Of a stretch of 64,000 bases of DNA, positions 26,307 through 34,868 are shown in pieces. The first letter of the stretch is position 1. Every line of letters begins with the position of its first letter. Below the pieces are notes generated by a model. That model did not search any database. It was not told the origin of the DNA and saw only the letters and a program-made list of their open reading frames with translations. Position numbers and translations under genes: made by a program. The stretch comes from Pseudomonas sp. SG20056 (GTDB lineage: Bacteria > Pseudomonadota > Gammaproteobacteria > Pseudomonadales > Pseudomonadaceae), in assembly GCF_031764535.1 (NCBI RefSeq), contig NZ_CP134499.1:3100001-3164000 (forward strand), in the 5' to 3' direction.

Positions 26307-27008
26307 ATGGGCGCCCAGTGGAAAGCCAAACCTAAAGAAGCCGCGGCCAACGCCAGAGGCAAGATCTTCGGCCGCTTGGTTAAGGAAATCATGATCGCCG
26401 CCCGTAACGGCGCCGACCCAGACCTGAACCCCAAGCTGCGCCTAGCCATCCACCAGGCAAAAAAAGCCTCGATGCCCAAGGAAACCCTCGAGCGGGCGAT
26501 CAAGAAAGGCGCTGGCCTGCTGGGTGACACCGTAACCTTCCACTCAGCCACCTATGAGGGTTTCGCCCCGCACCAGGTGCCGGTGATCATCGAGTGCCTG
26601 ACCGACAACATCAACCGCACGGTGGCGGAAGTCCGCGTGCTGTTCCGCAAGGGCCAGATGGGCGCTTCCGGCTCGGTGACCTGGGATTTCGACCATGTCG
26701 GCATGATCGAAGCCAGCACCGAGAACGGTGCCGACCCGGAAATGGCTGCCATCGAAGCCGGTGCTCAGGATTTCGAGCCGGCCGATGAAGGCAACACCCT
26801 GTTTATCACAGAGCCGACTGACCTCGACGCCGTGTGCCGCGCACTGCCGGAACAGGGTTTCAGCGTCAACTCGGCGAAAATCGGCTATATCCCGAAAAAC
26901 CCGGTGAGCAGCCTGACTGCAGAACAACTGGAAGAAGTCGAAGCCTTCCTCGAAGCCCTCGACGCCCACGATGACGTGCAGAACGTCTACGTCGGGCTTT
27001 CCGGCTAA
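26307..27008 (+). CDS. YebC/PmpR-family protein, YeeN-type
   Basis: A 233-residue cytosolic protein of the YebC/TACO1 family. It starts [33 protein letters not shown] and has [44 protein letters not shown] and the acidic C-terminal region. The MGAQWK start and truncated N-terminal segment fit the YeeN subgroup and not YebC itself (MAGHSKW). Relatives act as transcription regulators or help ribosomes through difficult proline-rich sequences; which applies here is unknown. It is probably monocistronic. The genuine yebC, normally beside ruvC, is not in this window. Confidence 0.88.
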   Translation: MGAQWKAKPKEAAANARGKIFGRLVKEIMIAARNGADPDLNPKLRLAIHQAKKASMPKETLERAIKKGAGLLGDTVTFHSATYEGFAPHQVPVIIECLTDNINRTVAEVRVLFRKGQMGASGSVTWDFDHVGMIEASTENGADPEMAAIEAGAQDFEPADEGNTLFITEPTDLDAVCRALPEQGFSVNSAKIGYIPKNPVSSLTAEQLEEVEAFLEALDAHDDVQNVYVGLSG

Positions 27009-27197
27009 ACAGAAACAGACCAGGCCCGCCGTGCAGGATGCGCTGCGGGCCCACCAACTGCCCCCATCAATGTGCGCAGTTCGTCGAATTGGCCGATTGA
27101 CCACTGCCCGCGCCTCACAAAGCGGGTAGAATCGCCGCCCGCCGCGCCACCCACGCCCGGCGTGTACACAAGGACGTTGTCACACAGGAGTTTTACC

Positions 27198-27818
27198 GTG
27201 CACAAGTTTCTGATTCTGGCCGCTTGCCTACTGCTCGGCGCCTGCGCCAGCAACCCGCAGACGACCTACCAGCAAGAGGTCAGGGCGGGCAAAACGCCAA
27301 TGGCCAAGAGCGCCCTGGAAGCCATCCACAACACCCAGGCCATCCCGCTGCCGCTCAACCCTGGCCTGCTGGCGCCGCAATGGCCGATCAGCGCCGACGA
27401 GCCGCGCCTGGACTTCGGCAGTTCGATCTCCAACTACCGGATATTTTCCCTGCAGCTTAAGAAAGGCGAGCGCTACACCCTCAATGTGCACTCGCTGTGT
27501 AACGAGCCGTGCATGGGTGTCAGCAAATACGCCCTGAAACCGCGCGCCATGCTGCTGGACGCCTACGGCGCAGTGATTGCCGACAAGCCCTCGCGTGCCG
27601 AAGCCGTGGTTGGTCAGATCAGCCTCAGCTGGGATGGCGAAGCCGCCGAAGACGGCACCTACTACCTACTGGTGGCCGCCGATAACGACGACATCGGTGA
27701 AACCATCGTGATCGATGATGTCTGGGTTAACAACTCGCCGCTGATGGCGGTAAAGGTTGATATGCAAAGCGCACCGTTCGGCAAGATCAGCGCATTTTCC
27801 AGCACCAGCAAAGACTGA
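27198..27818 (+). CDS. Outer-membrane lipoprotein of unknown function
   Basis: A 206-residue lipoprotein: the signal segment KFLILAACLLLGAC ends in a lipobox with Cys16, and the next residues Ala-Ser give no inner-membrane retention signal. The mature part has a beta-rich feel (YRIFSLQLKKGERYTLNVHSLC, LLVAADNDDIGETIVIDDV), suggesting a jelly-roll-like domain. GTG 27198 is chosen because AGGAG lies at proper spacing and the lipobox then falls in place. I do not recognise the family. The gene for another exported protein follows after 148 bases. Confidence 0.72.
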   Translation: MHKFLILAACLLLGACASNPQTTYQQEVRAGKTPMAKSALEAIHNTQAIPLPLNPGLLAPQWPISADEPRLDFGSSISNYRIFSLQLKKGERYTLNVHSLCNEPCMGVSKYALKPRAMLLDAYGAVIADKPSRAEAVVGQISLSWDGEAAEDGTYYLLVAADNDDIGETIVIDDVWVNNSPLMAVKVDMQSAPFGKISAFSSTSKD

Positions 27819-27966
27819 ACCCATTCTCCTGGCGAGCTGCAATGGCGCGCCAGGTGCTCCCCACAGCAACGACCGCCCCTCACCTCCCCAGCAAATTGCC
27901 AAGCGGCCACAACGGCCTATGGTATGAACAACGCCCCCGCTTTGACTCGCTGACGGAGCCCCGCCT

Positions 27967-29130
27967 ATGCCCCTTCGCTGGCTGACCACCCTGGGTTTGA
28001 TGATTGGCCTGCAGATCGCACCGGCAAGCGCCCGCACGCTGCAGGTCGAGCTGGACATTCAGCATATTGGTGGCCTGCTGCCGGCCGCCGAATTGGACAG
28101 CATGCTCGCCTCAGCCCAGCTGCGAGTCGATGCCATCTACGAGCCGCGCTGGCTGATCCCAGGCGTTACTGCCAGACGTGAACGCACCCTACCGATCGGC
28201 AGCAAGTTGCTACCGATCCTTCAGCAAATGGAATTGACCCAGCAGCAGATTGCCAGCCATGGCCGCACCCTGAGCTTTAGCGTCAACGAAAAGAACCCCG
28301 AGCACCGTGGTTACACCCTGAGCACGCTGCAACTGTTTCTGCCGATTGTTGGCGGGTTTGGTCGGCCGCAGCCAACGTTGGAGGTAATACTGCCGGCGGT
28401 GCCGGAAACCGGACTGGCGCAGCAATACGGCCTACTGTCGCGCCAGGGCTCAGTAGAGCTGGGTATTCGCCTGCGCTACCGCTGGAGCGACGCGAGCGGG
28501 GCCATGCAGCAGCAAACTGCCGCCTGTGACGAACAAGTGCAGATCGTCGATGCCGATCACTACCGTTTTCGTCCCAGCCACAGCCATGCCGGCCTTTATC
28601 TCGAGCTGGCATCGGCCGTACAAAGCGACCCGCCAAGCACAGCCGTCGCCGGCCAACGCAGCTTGCAACTGAGGCCGCCTCTACCCGCCGAGCTGCATGG
28701 TTGGCAACTGTCGCGCCATCATCTGCTGCAATTGCAGGTCAACGAGACGCAGGTTGAACGCCTGTCGCTCTACGCTACCCGCGAGGTATCCGCCGAGTGC
28801 CAACACAGCCTGAGCTATGAAGCGCTGTTCGCTGATGGGCAACTGGTGGAGCTGGAGCACAACCATTCGACCAGCGGTTGTGCCGACGGGGCTGCGGACA
28901 ACCTGTGGCTCACTGCCAGCTGGCTGAATGACGGCAGCCTGGCGCGACTACTGAGCAGCCAGGGGCATGCGGCGACAATCCGCTGGGATGCCTTTACGGC
29001 AGTCCAGCCCGCCGCATGCCTCAACCCGGATAACCCGCAAAGCCGCCAACCGGCAGCCGCCCAGCTGGCAATTCTTGAGCAACATGTCGCGGCTCTCCAG
29101 CGCCTGCGCAACGCGTTTCTTGAGCAATAA
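27967..29130 (+). CDS. Exported protein of unknown function
   Basis: A 387-residue protein with a signal peptide (LRWLTTLGLMIGLQIAPASA) and no further membrane segment. No family is recognised. Features: an early VELDIQHIGGLL segment, a middle part with strand-like pattern (YRWSDASG, YLELASAV), four Cys in the second half (AACDEQ, AECQHS, TSGCAD, AACLNP) that could form disulfides, and a helical, Ala/Leu-rich C-terminus (QLAILEQHVAALQRLRNAFLEQ). It has ordinary Pseudomonas codon use. It may be periplasmic. The role is not inferable from its neighbours. Confidence 0.65.
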   Translation: MPLRWLTTLGLMIGLQIAPASARTLQVELDIQHIGGLLPAAELDSMLASAQLRVDAIYEPRWLIPGVTARRERTLPIGSKLLPILQQMELTQQQIASHGRTLSFSVNEKNPEHRGYTLSTLQLFLPIVGGFGRPQPTLEVILPAVPETGLAQQYGLLSRQGSVELGIRLRYRWSDASGAMQQQTAACDEQVQIVDADHYRFRPSHSHAGLYLELASAVQSDPPSTAVAGQRSLQLRPPLPAELHGWQLSRHHLLQLQVNETQVERLSLYATREVSAECQHSLSYEALFADGQLVELEHNHSTSGCADGAADNLWLTASWLNDGSLARLLSSQGHAATIRWDAFTAVQPAACLNPDNPQSRQPAAAQLAILEQHVAALQRLRNAFLEQ

Positions 29131-29248
29131 ATAGCCCAACAACAGATCAGCGAGCCTGCCGAACCCACTTATTGATCCACCGCAAGACGCTCAACACCCA
29201 GCGCCTTAGCCTATGTCGATGACTTCCACTGCCATCGACGAGGTTTCC

Positions 29249-29575
29249 ATGAGCATCACCTCCGCCAGCATTTGCGCGGCTGCCGACCAACTGCAGGGTT
29301 TTGTTGGTTTCAACGCCAAGACCGGGCGCTATATCGTACGCTTCTCCGAGGATTCCTTCGGCCTCGACGTACTCGAACAGAGCATCACGCCCACTTGCGA
29401 ATTCGTCTGGCGCGCCTTTGAAGGCGAGCTGATGAACCTCGACCGCACGCGCCTGCAACTGCTGCTGGAACAGAACATCGATGACCGCCTGGCGATCAGC
29501 GAACCGCTGCGGGTCTACGTACGCCGCACGGACCTACCGGAGATCAGCGCCGAGCGCCGTCGCCTTAACGTCTGA
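29249..29575 (+). CDS. Small protein of unknown function
   Basis: A 108-residue soluble protein without signal peptide. It has FNAKTGRYIVRFSEDSFGLDV and RVYVRRTDLPEISAERRRL segments; no family recognised, but the coding bias is typical of the region. ATG 29249 is preferred since GAGG lies 5 bases upstream; in-frame ATGs at 29213 and 29219 would extend it by 10-12 residues. It lies 124 bases before the amidohydrolase gene on the same strand. Confidence 0.62.
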   Translation: MSITSASICAAADQLQGFVGFNAKTGRYIVRFSEDSFGLDVLEQSITPTCEFVWRAFEGELMNLDRTRLQLLLEQNIDDRLAISEPLRVYVRRTDLPEISAERRRLNV

Positions 29576-29699
29576 ACGGCTGACGGGTTTACGTGCCCAT
29601 GGCCGAATAGGCCCCAGCTTGTTCACTTACGCCCTCATAGCCACCGCGCGTAGCAGACTAAGCTCGATTGGCCGAATTCATTCGCCCAGGAGCCTGCCG

Positions 29700-31442
29700 A
29701 TGTTCGATGTGCTGATCAAAAACGCGCTGTTTTTCGATGGCACCGGAGCACCCGGCGTCGTACGTCACCTCGGCATCCGTGACGGCAAGCTGGCCTGCAT
29801 CAGCGCCAGCGCCCTGGATGAACAGGGCTGCGGCCAGGTGATTGATGCACAAAACCGCTGGGTGACACCCGGTTTTATCGACATGCACACCCATTACGAC
29901 GCCGAACTGGTGGCCGCCCCGGCGCTCAAGGAGTCGGTACGCCATGGCGTGACCACCGTGATGATCGGCAGCTGCTCGATCAGCATGGTGCTGTCCAGCC
30001 CGGAAGATTGCTCCGACCTGTTTACCCGCGTCGAATCGGTGCCGCGTGAACATGTGCTGCCGCTGCTGCAGGCGCGCAAGACCTGGAACAGCGCCGGCGA
30101 ATTCGCCGCCTTTCTCGATCAGCATCCGCTGGGGCCGAATATCTGCTCCTTCCTCGGCCACTCCGATTTGCGCGTCGCCGTGCTCGGTCTTGAGCGCGCG
30201 GTAGACGCCAAGGTACGCCCCAGCGAAAACGAACAGCAGCAGATGGAACGCTTGCTCGAAGATGCGCTGGATGCCGGCCTGCTCGGCCTGTCGAGCATGA
30301 CCAACCCCTGGGACAAGCTTGATGGCGACCGCCAGCGCTCGAAATCCCTACCCTCGGTGTATGCGCCCTGGGCCGAGTACGCGCGACTGAACAAGATCCT
30401 GCGGCGGCGCGGACGCATCCATCAGGGCGCGCCGAACCTGGTGACCAAGCTGAATGTGCTGGCCTTTCTCTGGGACAGCATCGGCGGCTGGTGGCGCAAA
30501 CCGCTGAAGACCACCCTGATTACCCTGATGGACGTCAAAGCCGACCCTTGGCTTGCGCCGATCCTCGGCCCGCTGACGCGCTGGATCAATCGCCTGGCCC
30601 GCGCCGACTTCCGCTGGCAAACCCTGCCGGTGCCATTCGAAACCTATGCCGATGGCATGGAGTTCGTGGTCTTCGAGGAATTCCCCGCCGGCCAGGCCGC
30701 GCTGCACCTGGCTAACCACGACATGCGCAGCCAACTGTTTCAGGACCCGGCCTACCGCCTGCGCTTTCGCCAGGACGTGGAGAAGAAATTCGGCCCACGA
30801 GTCTGGCACCGCGACTTCGACGACGCCTGGATTGTCGATTGCCCGGACGCCAGCGTGGTCGGCAAAAGCGTCGGCGAACTGGCCAAGGCCCGCGACGAAC
30901 ATCCCGCCGACCTGTTTCTCGATCTGCTGGTGGCCCACGGCCCACGCCTGCGCTGGCGCACCCTGATCGCCAACCATCGCCCCGAGGTGGTGGAGAAACT
31001 GGTGTGCGAACCCAGCACCCTGATCGGCTTTGCCGACTCCGGCGCGCATATCCGCAATATGGCCTTCTACAACTTCGGCGTGCGTCTGCTCAAACTGGTG
31101 CGCGACGCCGAGCTGCGCGGGCAAGCGGTAATGCCGATAGAAACCGCAATCTGGCGCCTGACCGGCGAGCTGGGCGAGTGGTTCGATATCGATGCCGGCA
31201 GGCTCTACGAAGGCGCTCGTGCCGATCTGGTAATCATCGACCCGAGTGCATTGGATGAGTCACTGGCCAGTTACCAGGAGGCACCGATGGACGCCTTCGG
31301 CGGCCTGCAGCGCATGGTTAACCGCGGCGCGGCGGTGGATGCCGTGCTGATCAACGGACGCATCGCCTTTCAGCAGGGCGAGTTCGCCAGCGACCTGGGG
31401 CATGCGCGCGGCTACGGACAGTTTCTGCGCAGCAACGCCTAG
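29700..31442 (+). CDS. Amidohydrolase, N-acyl-D-amino-acid deacylase family
   Basis: A 580-residue cytosolic enzyme of the amidohydrolase superfamily. The metal ligands begin with TPGFIDMHTHYDAEL (HxH at about residues 64-66), with the cysteine motif VTTVMIGSCSISM typical of D-aminoacylases, FADSGAHIRNM late in the barrel (catalytic Asp), and WRLTGELGEWFDI..GARADLVIIDPSALDE at the C-terminal beta-sandwich. Such enzymes cleave N-acyl groups from D-amino acids or related amides using zinc. The exact substrate is unknown. ATG 29700 has CAGGAG upstream. It appears monocistronic. Confidence 0.88.
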   Translation: MFDVLIKNALFFDGTGAPGVVRHLGIRDGKLACISASALDEQGCGQVIDAQNRWVTPGFIDMHTHYDAELVAAPALKESVRHGVTTVMIGSCSISMVLSSPEDCSDLFTRVESVPREHVLPLLQARKTWNSAGEFAAFLDQHPLGPNICSFLGHSDLRVAVLGLERAVDAKVRPSENEQQQMERLLEDALDAGLLGLSSMTNPWDKLDGDRQRSKSLPSVYAPWAEYARLNKILRRRGRIHQGAPNLVTKLNVLAFLWDSIGGWWRKPLKTTLITLMDVKADPWLAPILGPLTRWINRLARADFRWQTLPVPFETYADGMEFVVFEEFPAGQAALHLANHDMRSQLFQDPAYRLRFRQDVEKKFGPRVWHRDFDDAWIVDCPDASVVGKSVGELAKARDEHPADLFLDLLVAHGPRLRWRTLIANHRPEVVEKLVCEPSTLIGFADSGAHIRNMAFYNFGVRLLKLVRDAELRGQAVMPIETAIWRLTGELGEWFDIDAGRLYEGARADLVIIDPSALDESLASYQEAPMDAFGGLQRMVNRGAAVDAVLINGRIAFQQGEFASDLGHARGYGQFLRSNA

Positions 31443-31558
31443 CCTGGCTTCAGGGCATGCGACCTACGGCATAACGGCGGCTCGCCAGGCTGGCATAATG
31501 CGCGCCGCACAGTCCGGTCACGTAACCCCGGACCGGTATTGAAAGGACTCTAACCGAA

Positions 31559-32446
31559 ATGCCCCGCATGCTTTCGCAGGCGGCCTGGCGCTGGCTTTGC
31601 GGCCTGCTGCTGGTCAGCCTGCTAACCCCGCCACTGCAGGCCGATGAGAGCGACACCCTGCGCTACCCCCGCCGGGCCGATGGCGATGAGTTTCGCTCCA
31701 TCTATGCCCTGGCGCAGCTGCAACTGGCGCTGGATAAAGCCGGCAGCGCGCTGCGCCTGGAGCCTTCGCACTACAGCATGGAGCAGGAGCGCGCGCTGGT
31801 TAACCTGGAGCACAACGACCGCCTCGACGTGGCCTGGAGCATGACCAGCGTCGAGCGCGAGCAGCGCCTGCTGCCGGTGCGTATTCCGCTGGACAAGGGC
31901 CTGTTCGGCTGGCGCATCGCTCTGCTGCCCAAAGAGCGCGCGCAGCTGCTCAAGAATGTGCGCAACCTTGAGGATCTGCGCCAGTTTTCCGCAGGCCAGG
32001 GCCATGATTGGCCGGACAGCGAAATCCTCCGCGCCCATGGTTTGCCGGTCAGGGTTTCATCCAGTTACGGCAGCCTGTTTCGCATGCTGCAGGCGCAGCG
32101 CTTCGACTACTTTCCGCGCTCGGTGATCGAAATCTGGGATGAGCTGGAACACCCGCGCGGGCAGCAACTGGTCGTCGATCCGCATGTGCTGCTGCACTAC
32201 CCCACGGCGATGTATTTCTTCTTCTCGCGCAAACGCCCGGAGCTGGCGGAAACCGTGCGCATAGGCATGGAAAAAGCCATTGCCGATGGCTCCTTCGAGC
32301 GTCTATTCCAGCAGCACTTCGCCGCCAGCCTGCAGCGTGCGCAACTCGACCAGCGTCAGCGGATCGAACTGCATAACCCGCTGCTACCCAGCGCCACGCC
32401 CTTGCAGCGGCGCGAGCTGTGGTTCACTGCGCCGCCGGTACGCTAG
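31559..32446 (+). CDS. Orphan periplasmic binding-protein-like protein
   Basis: A 295-residue exported protein (signal peptide about residues 1-28, LCGLLLVSLLTPPLQA). The mature part matches the SBP family 3 plan loosely: a LALDKAGSALRLEP segment, a DVAWSMTSVEREQRL ligand-loop region, SSYGSLFRMLQAQRFDYFPRSV and a C-terminal ETVRIGMEKAIADGSFERLF. No permease or ATPase gene is near. Its 3' end overlaps the convergent phospholipase-like gene by 23 bases. The ligand is unknown; a sensing or transport-independent role is possible. Confidence 0.7.
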   Translation: MPRMLSQAAWRWLCGLLLVSLLTPPLQADESDTLRYPRRADGDEFRSIYALAQLQLALDKAGSALRLEPSHYSMEQERALVNLEHNDRLDVAWSMTSVEREQRLLPVRIPLDKGLFGWRIALLPKERAQLLKNVRNLEDLRQFSAGQGHDWPDSEILRAHGLPVRVSSSYGSLFRMLQAQRFDYFPRSVIEIWDELEHPRGQQLVVDPHVLLHYPTAMYFFFSRKRPELAETVRIGMEKAIADGSFERLFQQHFAASLQRAQLDQRQRIELHNPLLPSATPLQRRELWFTAPPVR

Positions 32447-33746
32447 GCGCTGGCTGCGCCAGGGTGGTTTGCACAACGTTGCGGGTGTGCGCACCGAAGC
32501 GCTTGAACAGCTCCACCAGCAACTGCTCCAGCAGTGGATCAGCTTCAGCCTGGGCCAGCTGGTTACCACCGCTAAAGCCCGGAGCCGCCGCCGGTTTGCG
32601 CGCCAGCCACTGACCAATCAACTCATCAAAGGCATCGGCACTGGCATAGGACTCGGCCGCCACCACCTGCTGCGCGTAGTTCACCGAGTAGACCGGGTAG
32701 CTGTCCTGCGGGTTCTGCGTATAGGCCTGCAAAAGGGGCGAGGCCGCCTGCTCATCCATCAGCTGCTGCATACGCTCCAGCTGATATTCCTCAATCGCCG
32801 TGTGCCGGTCCGCCACTCGGGCAATGGTTGCCAGACGATCTTCGGGATAACCGCTGGCCGCCTTGAGGGCGATCAGCATCAGCTCGGCTGTGGCGACGCC
32901 CGGCACGGTCTTGGCGTGGTAGGGCTGAGTCAGGTCCTGCATGTAGTGCAGCGCCCAGCCGAGAAAACGGTAACCCCAGTAATCGTGGCCGCTTTCCAGG
33001 GCCAGCCGCGCCAGACTGGTGTACTGATAGATGCGCCAGTGCGGCAGAGTGCGGCGCAGATAGGGCGCCGCCTGCAACACCAGCTCCGGCTCGTGGTAGT
33101 AGCCAATATGAAATGGCGCCTGGGAGGAATACTCGAAGCGCGCATCACCAAAGGGCTGCGCGCCAAAGTTGTAGTGCGCGCCGACTTCGCCTGGGTTGTC
33201 GCTGAACAGGTTGATGTCGTGGCCATAGTCCGGCTCGTCGGCCGCACTGCTGAGCACCTGCACGGCACTCACCGCCTCGCCCGGCTGCAAGGCCAGGTAA
33301 CGCCAGTGGCTCCAGGGGCCGATCTTGCGAAACACCAGCACCTGCTCGGCAGCCAAGCGCGGCCGGCCGTCATCGACCTGCCCCGGCAATTGTTGAACGA
33401 AACCGGCCAAGCGAATCTGCGGATTGACCCGCAACGCCTGCAGAAACGCACTGCGTCTGTCAGCTGCAGTTGTGGTCGCAGCGCTAAAGCGCAAGGCATC
33501 CGGACGCGCCGGGTAATCCGCAAAATGCGCGCGGGCAAAGGCTTCCTGCTGATCCAGCAGCTGCTCGATGGCCGGAGCCTGAGCATCGAGAAAAGCCTCC
33601 AGCGGCTCGTAACTCAAGGTGCGCTGCAACTCGGGAACGGCCTGCAACGCCAACTGGCTGCCCAGCGAATGATTGGACCAGGCCAGCGCGCTTAACGGCT
33701 GGCACGCCAGGCAACAGGCAGATAGCAACAGGAGCAATGGCTTCAC
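32424..33746 (-). CDS. S1/P1-nuclease or zinc phospholipase C-like exported enzyme
   Basis: A 440-residue exported protein. After the signal sequence, cleavage at ALA would leave Trp23 as the first mature residue (WSNHSLGS), the rule in trinuclear-zinc S1/P1 nucleases and phospholipases C, where the N-terminal Trp ligates zinc. A second hallmark is the HYMQDLTQPYHAK segment (HxxxDxxQPxH). GHDINLF and the GHDYWGYRFLGWALHY region add candidate ligands. GTG 33746 is chosen for GGAGTCTCC upstream. A lipobox-like LSAC at residues 8-11 makes lipidation an alternative. Substrate, nucleic acid or phospholipid, cannot be decided. Confidence 0.72.
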   Translation of the reverse strand: MKPLLLLLSACCLACQPLSALAWSNHSLGSQLALQAVPELQRTLSYEPLEAFLDAQAPAIEQLLDQQEAFARAHFADYPARPDALRFSAATTTAADRRSAFLQALRVNPQIRLAGFVQQLPGQVDDGRPRLAAEQVLVFRKIGPWSHWRYLALQPGEAVSAVQVLSSAADEPDYGHDINLFSDNPGEVGAHYNFGAQPFGDARFEYSSQAPFHIGYYHEPELVLQAAPYLRRTLPHWRIYQYTSLARLALESGHDYWGYRFLGWALHYMQDLTQPYHAKTVPGVATAELMLIALKAASGYPEDRLATIARVADRHTAIEEYQLERMQQLMDEQAASPLLQAYTQNPQDSYPVYSVNYAQQVVAAESYASADAFDELIGQWLARKPAAAPGFSGGNQLAQAEADPLLEQLLVELFKRFGAHTRNVVQTTLAQPAPSVPAAQ

Positions 33747-33874
33747 GGAGACTCCGACAACAGATGGCAGTGCAAAGAGGCGTAGCCTAACGCCAAAGCA
33801 GCCATCTGGCACTGTCGTATCAAGTCAGATTATTCACCAATCGGGCAGAGCGGAACGCACCTGCCAGGTCGTAT

Positions 33875-34735
33875 TTAAAGAACAAACACCGCAGCGGCCA
33901 CCAATAGCCCCGTCACCAGCAAAAACCCCAGCACTAGCAGTGGTTTGTTCAGGCCGCTGGGCGCACTGACGGGCGCGACCGCAGCGCGCATCGGATTGGC
34001 CTGCGCGGCCGTGCGCAACGGGTTGGCCTGGCTGCTCTGTGAACTGGACAGAGGCGCCGGCTTGAGCGGTTTGGGCAGATCCACGGCGCGCATAAACAGC
34101 GTGGCATCTTCATCCTCGCTCGGCGCCACGGTGCTTTTCGGGCCGATCACCAGCAGGCTGACCGAGCCCATCCTCAGCTGGTCACCCGGCTGCAATACCG
34201 CCGTCGCAACCTTCTGCTGGTTGACCAGCAGGCCATTAGCCGAGGCCAGGTCCTTGACCTCCAGCACGTCATCCTTGAGGTAGAACTCGCAGTGCCGGCG
34301 CGACAATTCCTGATCGCTGAAGCACAGCTCGCACTTCACCGAACGGCCAAAAGTCATGGAACCGTTGATATGGAATTTCTTGCCTTCGTGCTCGCCCTGA
34401 ATCACCTGCAGATACCAGCGCGCGGCCTGTTCGGCCTTGGTCTTGCTGCGCGCCGGATCGACCAGCAGCAGCTCCACAGCGCCTAGGCGCACACGGTCGT
34501 CAGCACGCAGTTGAAAGCGCGTATTGATCCGCTCGTCATTGACGAAGGAGCCGCTCGGGCTACCGACATCGGTCAGGTAGTAAAAACCATGATCCTGGCG
34601 AATTTCCGCATGGAACGCGCCAATGCTCGGATCTACCAACACCAGGCTGTTGCGGCTGTCCTGGCCAATGGTGAAACGCTCGTCGACCAGCCAGATCGGC
34701 GCCTGACGATTATCACTGAAGTGAATTTTGAGCAT
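33875..34735 (-). CDS. Double-FHA-domain protein with C-terminal membrane anchor
   Basis: A 286-residue protein with two forkhead-associated domains. The second (about residues 120-185) is canonical: FGRSVKC, SRRHCEF and SANGLLVN supply the phosphothreonine pocket. The first (about 15-85) is weaker: IGQDSRNS and SIGAFHA replace the usual Arg and Ser/His. A Pro/Ser/Ala linker with repeated NPxR motifs leads to a single hydrophobic helix at the end (LLVLGFLLVTGLLVAAAVFVL), a tail anchor. It should read phosphothreonines made by the kinase encoded upstream on the same strand. Start chosen at MLKIHF; ten more codons are in frame. Confidence 0.86.
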   Translation of the reverse strand: MLKIHFSDNRQAPIWLVDERFTIGQDSRNSLVLVDPSIGAFHAEIRQDHGFYYLTDVGSPSGSFVNDERINTRFQLRADDRVRLGAVELLLVDPARSKTKAEQAARWYLQVIQGEHEGKKFHINGSMTFGRSVKCELCFSDQELSRRHCEFYLKDDVLEVKDLASANGLLVNQQKVATAVLQPGDQLRMGSVSLLVIGPKSTVAPSEDEDATLFMRAVDLPKPLKPAPLSSSQSSQANPLRTAAQANPMRAAVAPVSAPSGLNKPLLVLGFLLVTGLLVAAAVFVL

Positions 34736-34825
34736 CTGCGCACTCCGCCAACATCGGTTAAACAACCATCTGTAACCCGCCGCACCCTGGCATCAACCGG
34801 CGGCACTAAGGGCTAGGCGCGCATG

Positions 34826-34844
34826 CTGCCTGCCAATCAGGCAG
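34826..34844 (-). other. Small inverted repeat between kinase and FHA genes
   Basis: CTGCCTG-N5-CAGGCAG is a perfect 7-bp dyad 25 bases beyond the kinase stop. No T-run, so attenuation or mRNA stability is more likely than termination. Confidence 0.4.
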
Positions 34845-34868
34845 GTAGCAATACGCCAGCATGACGAG

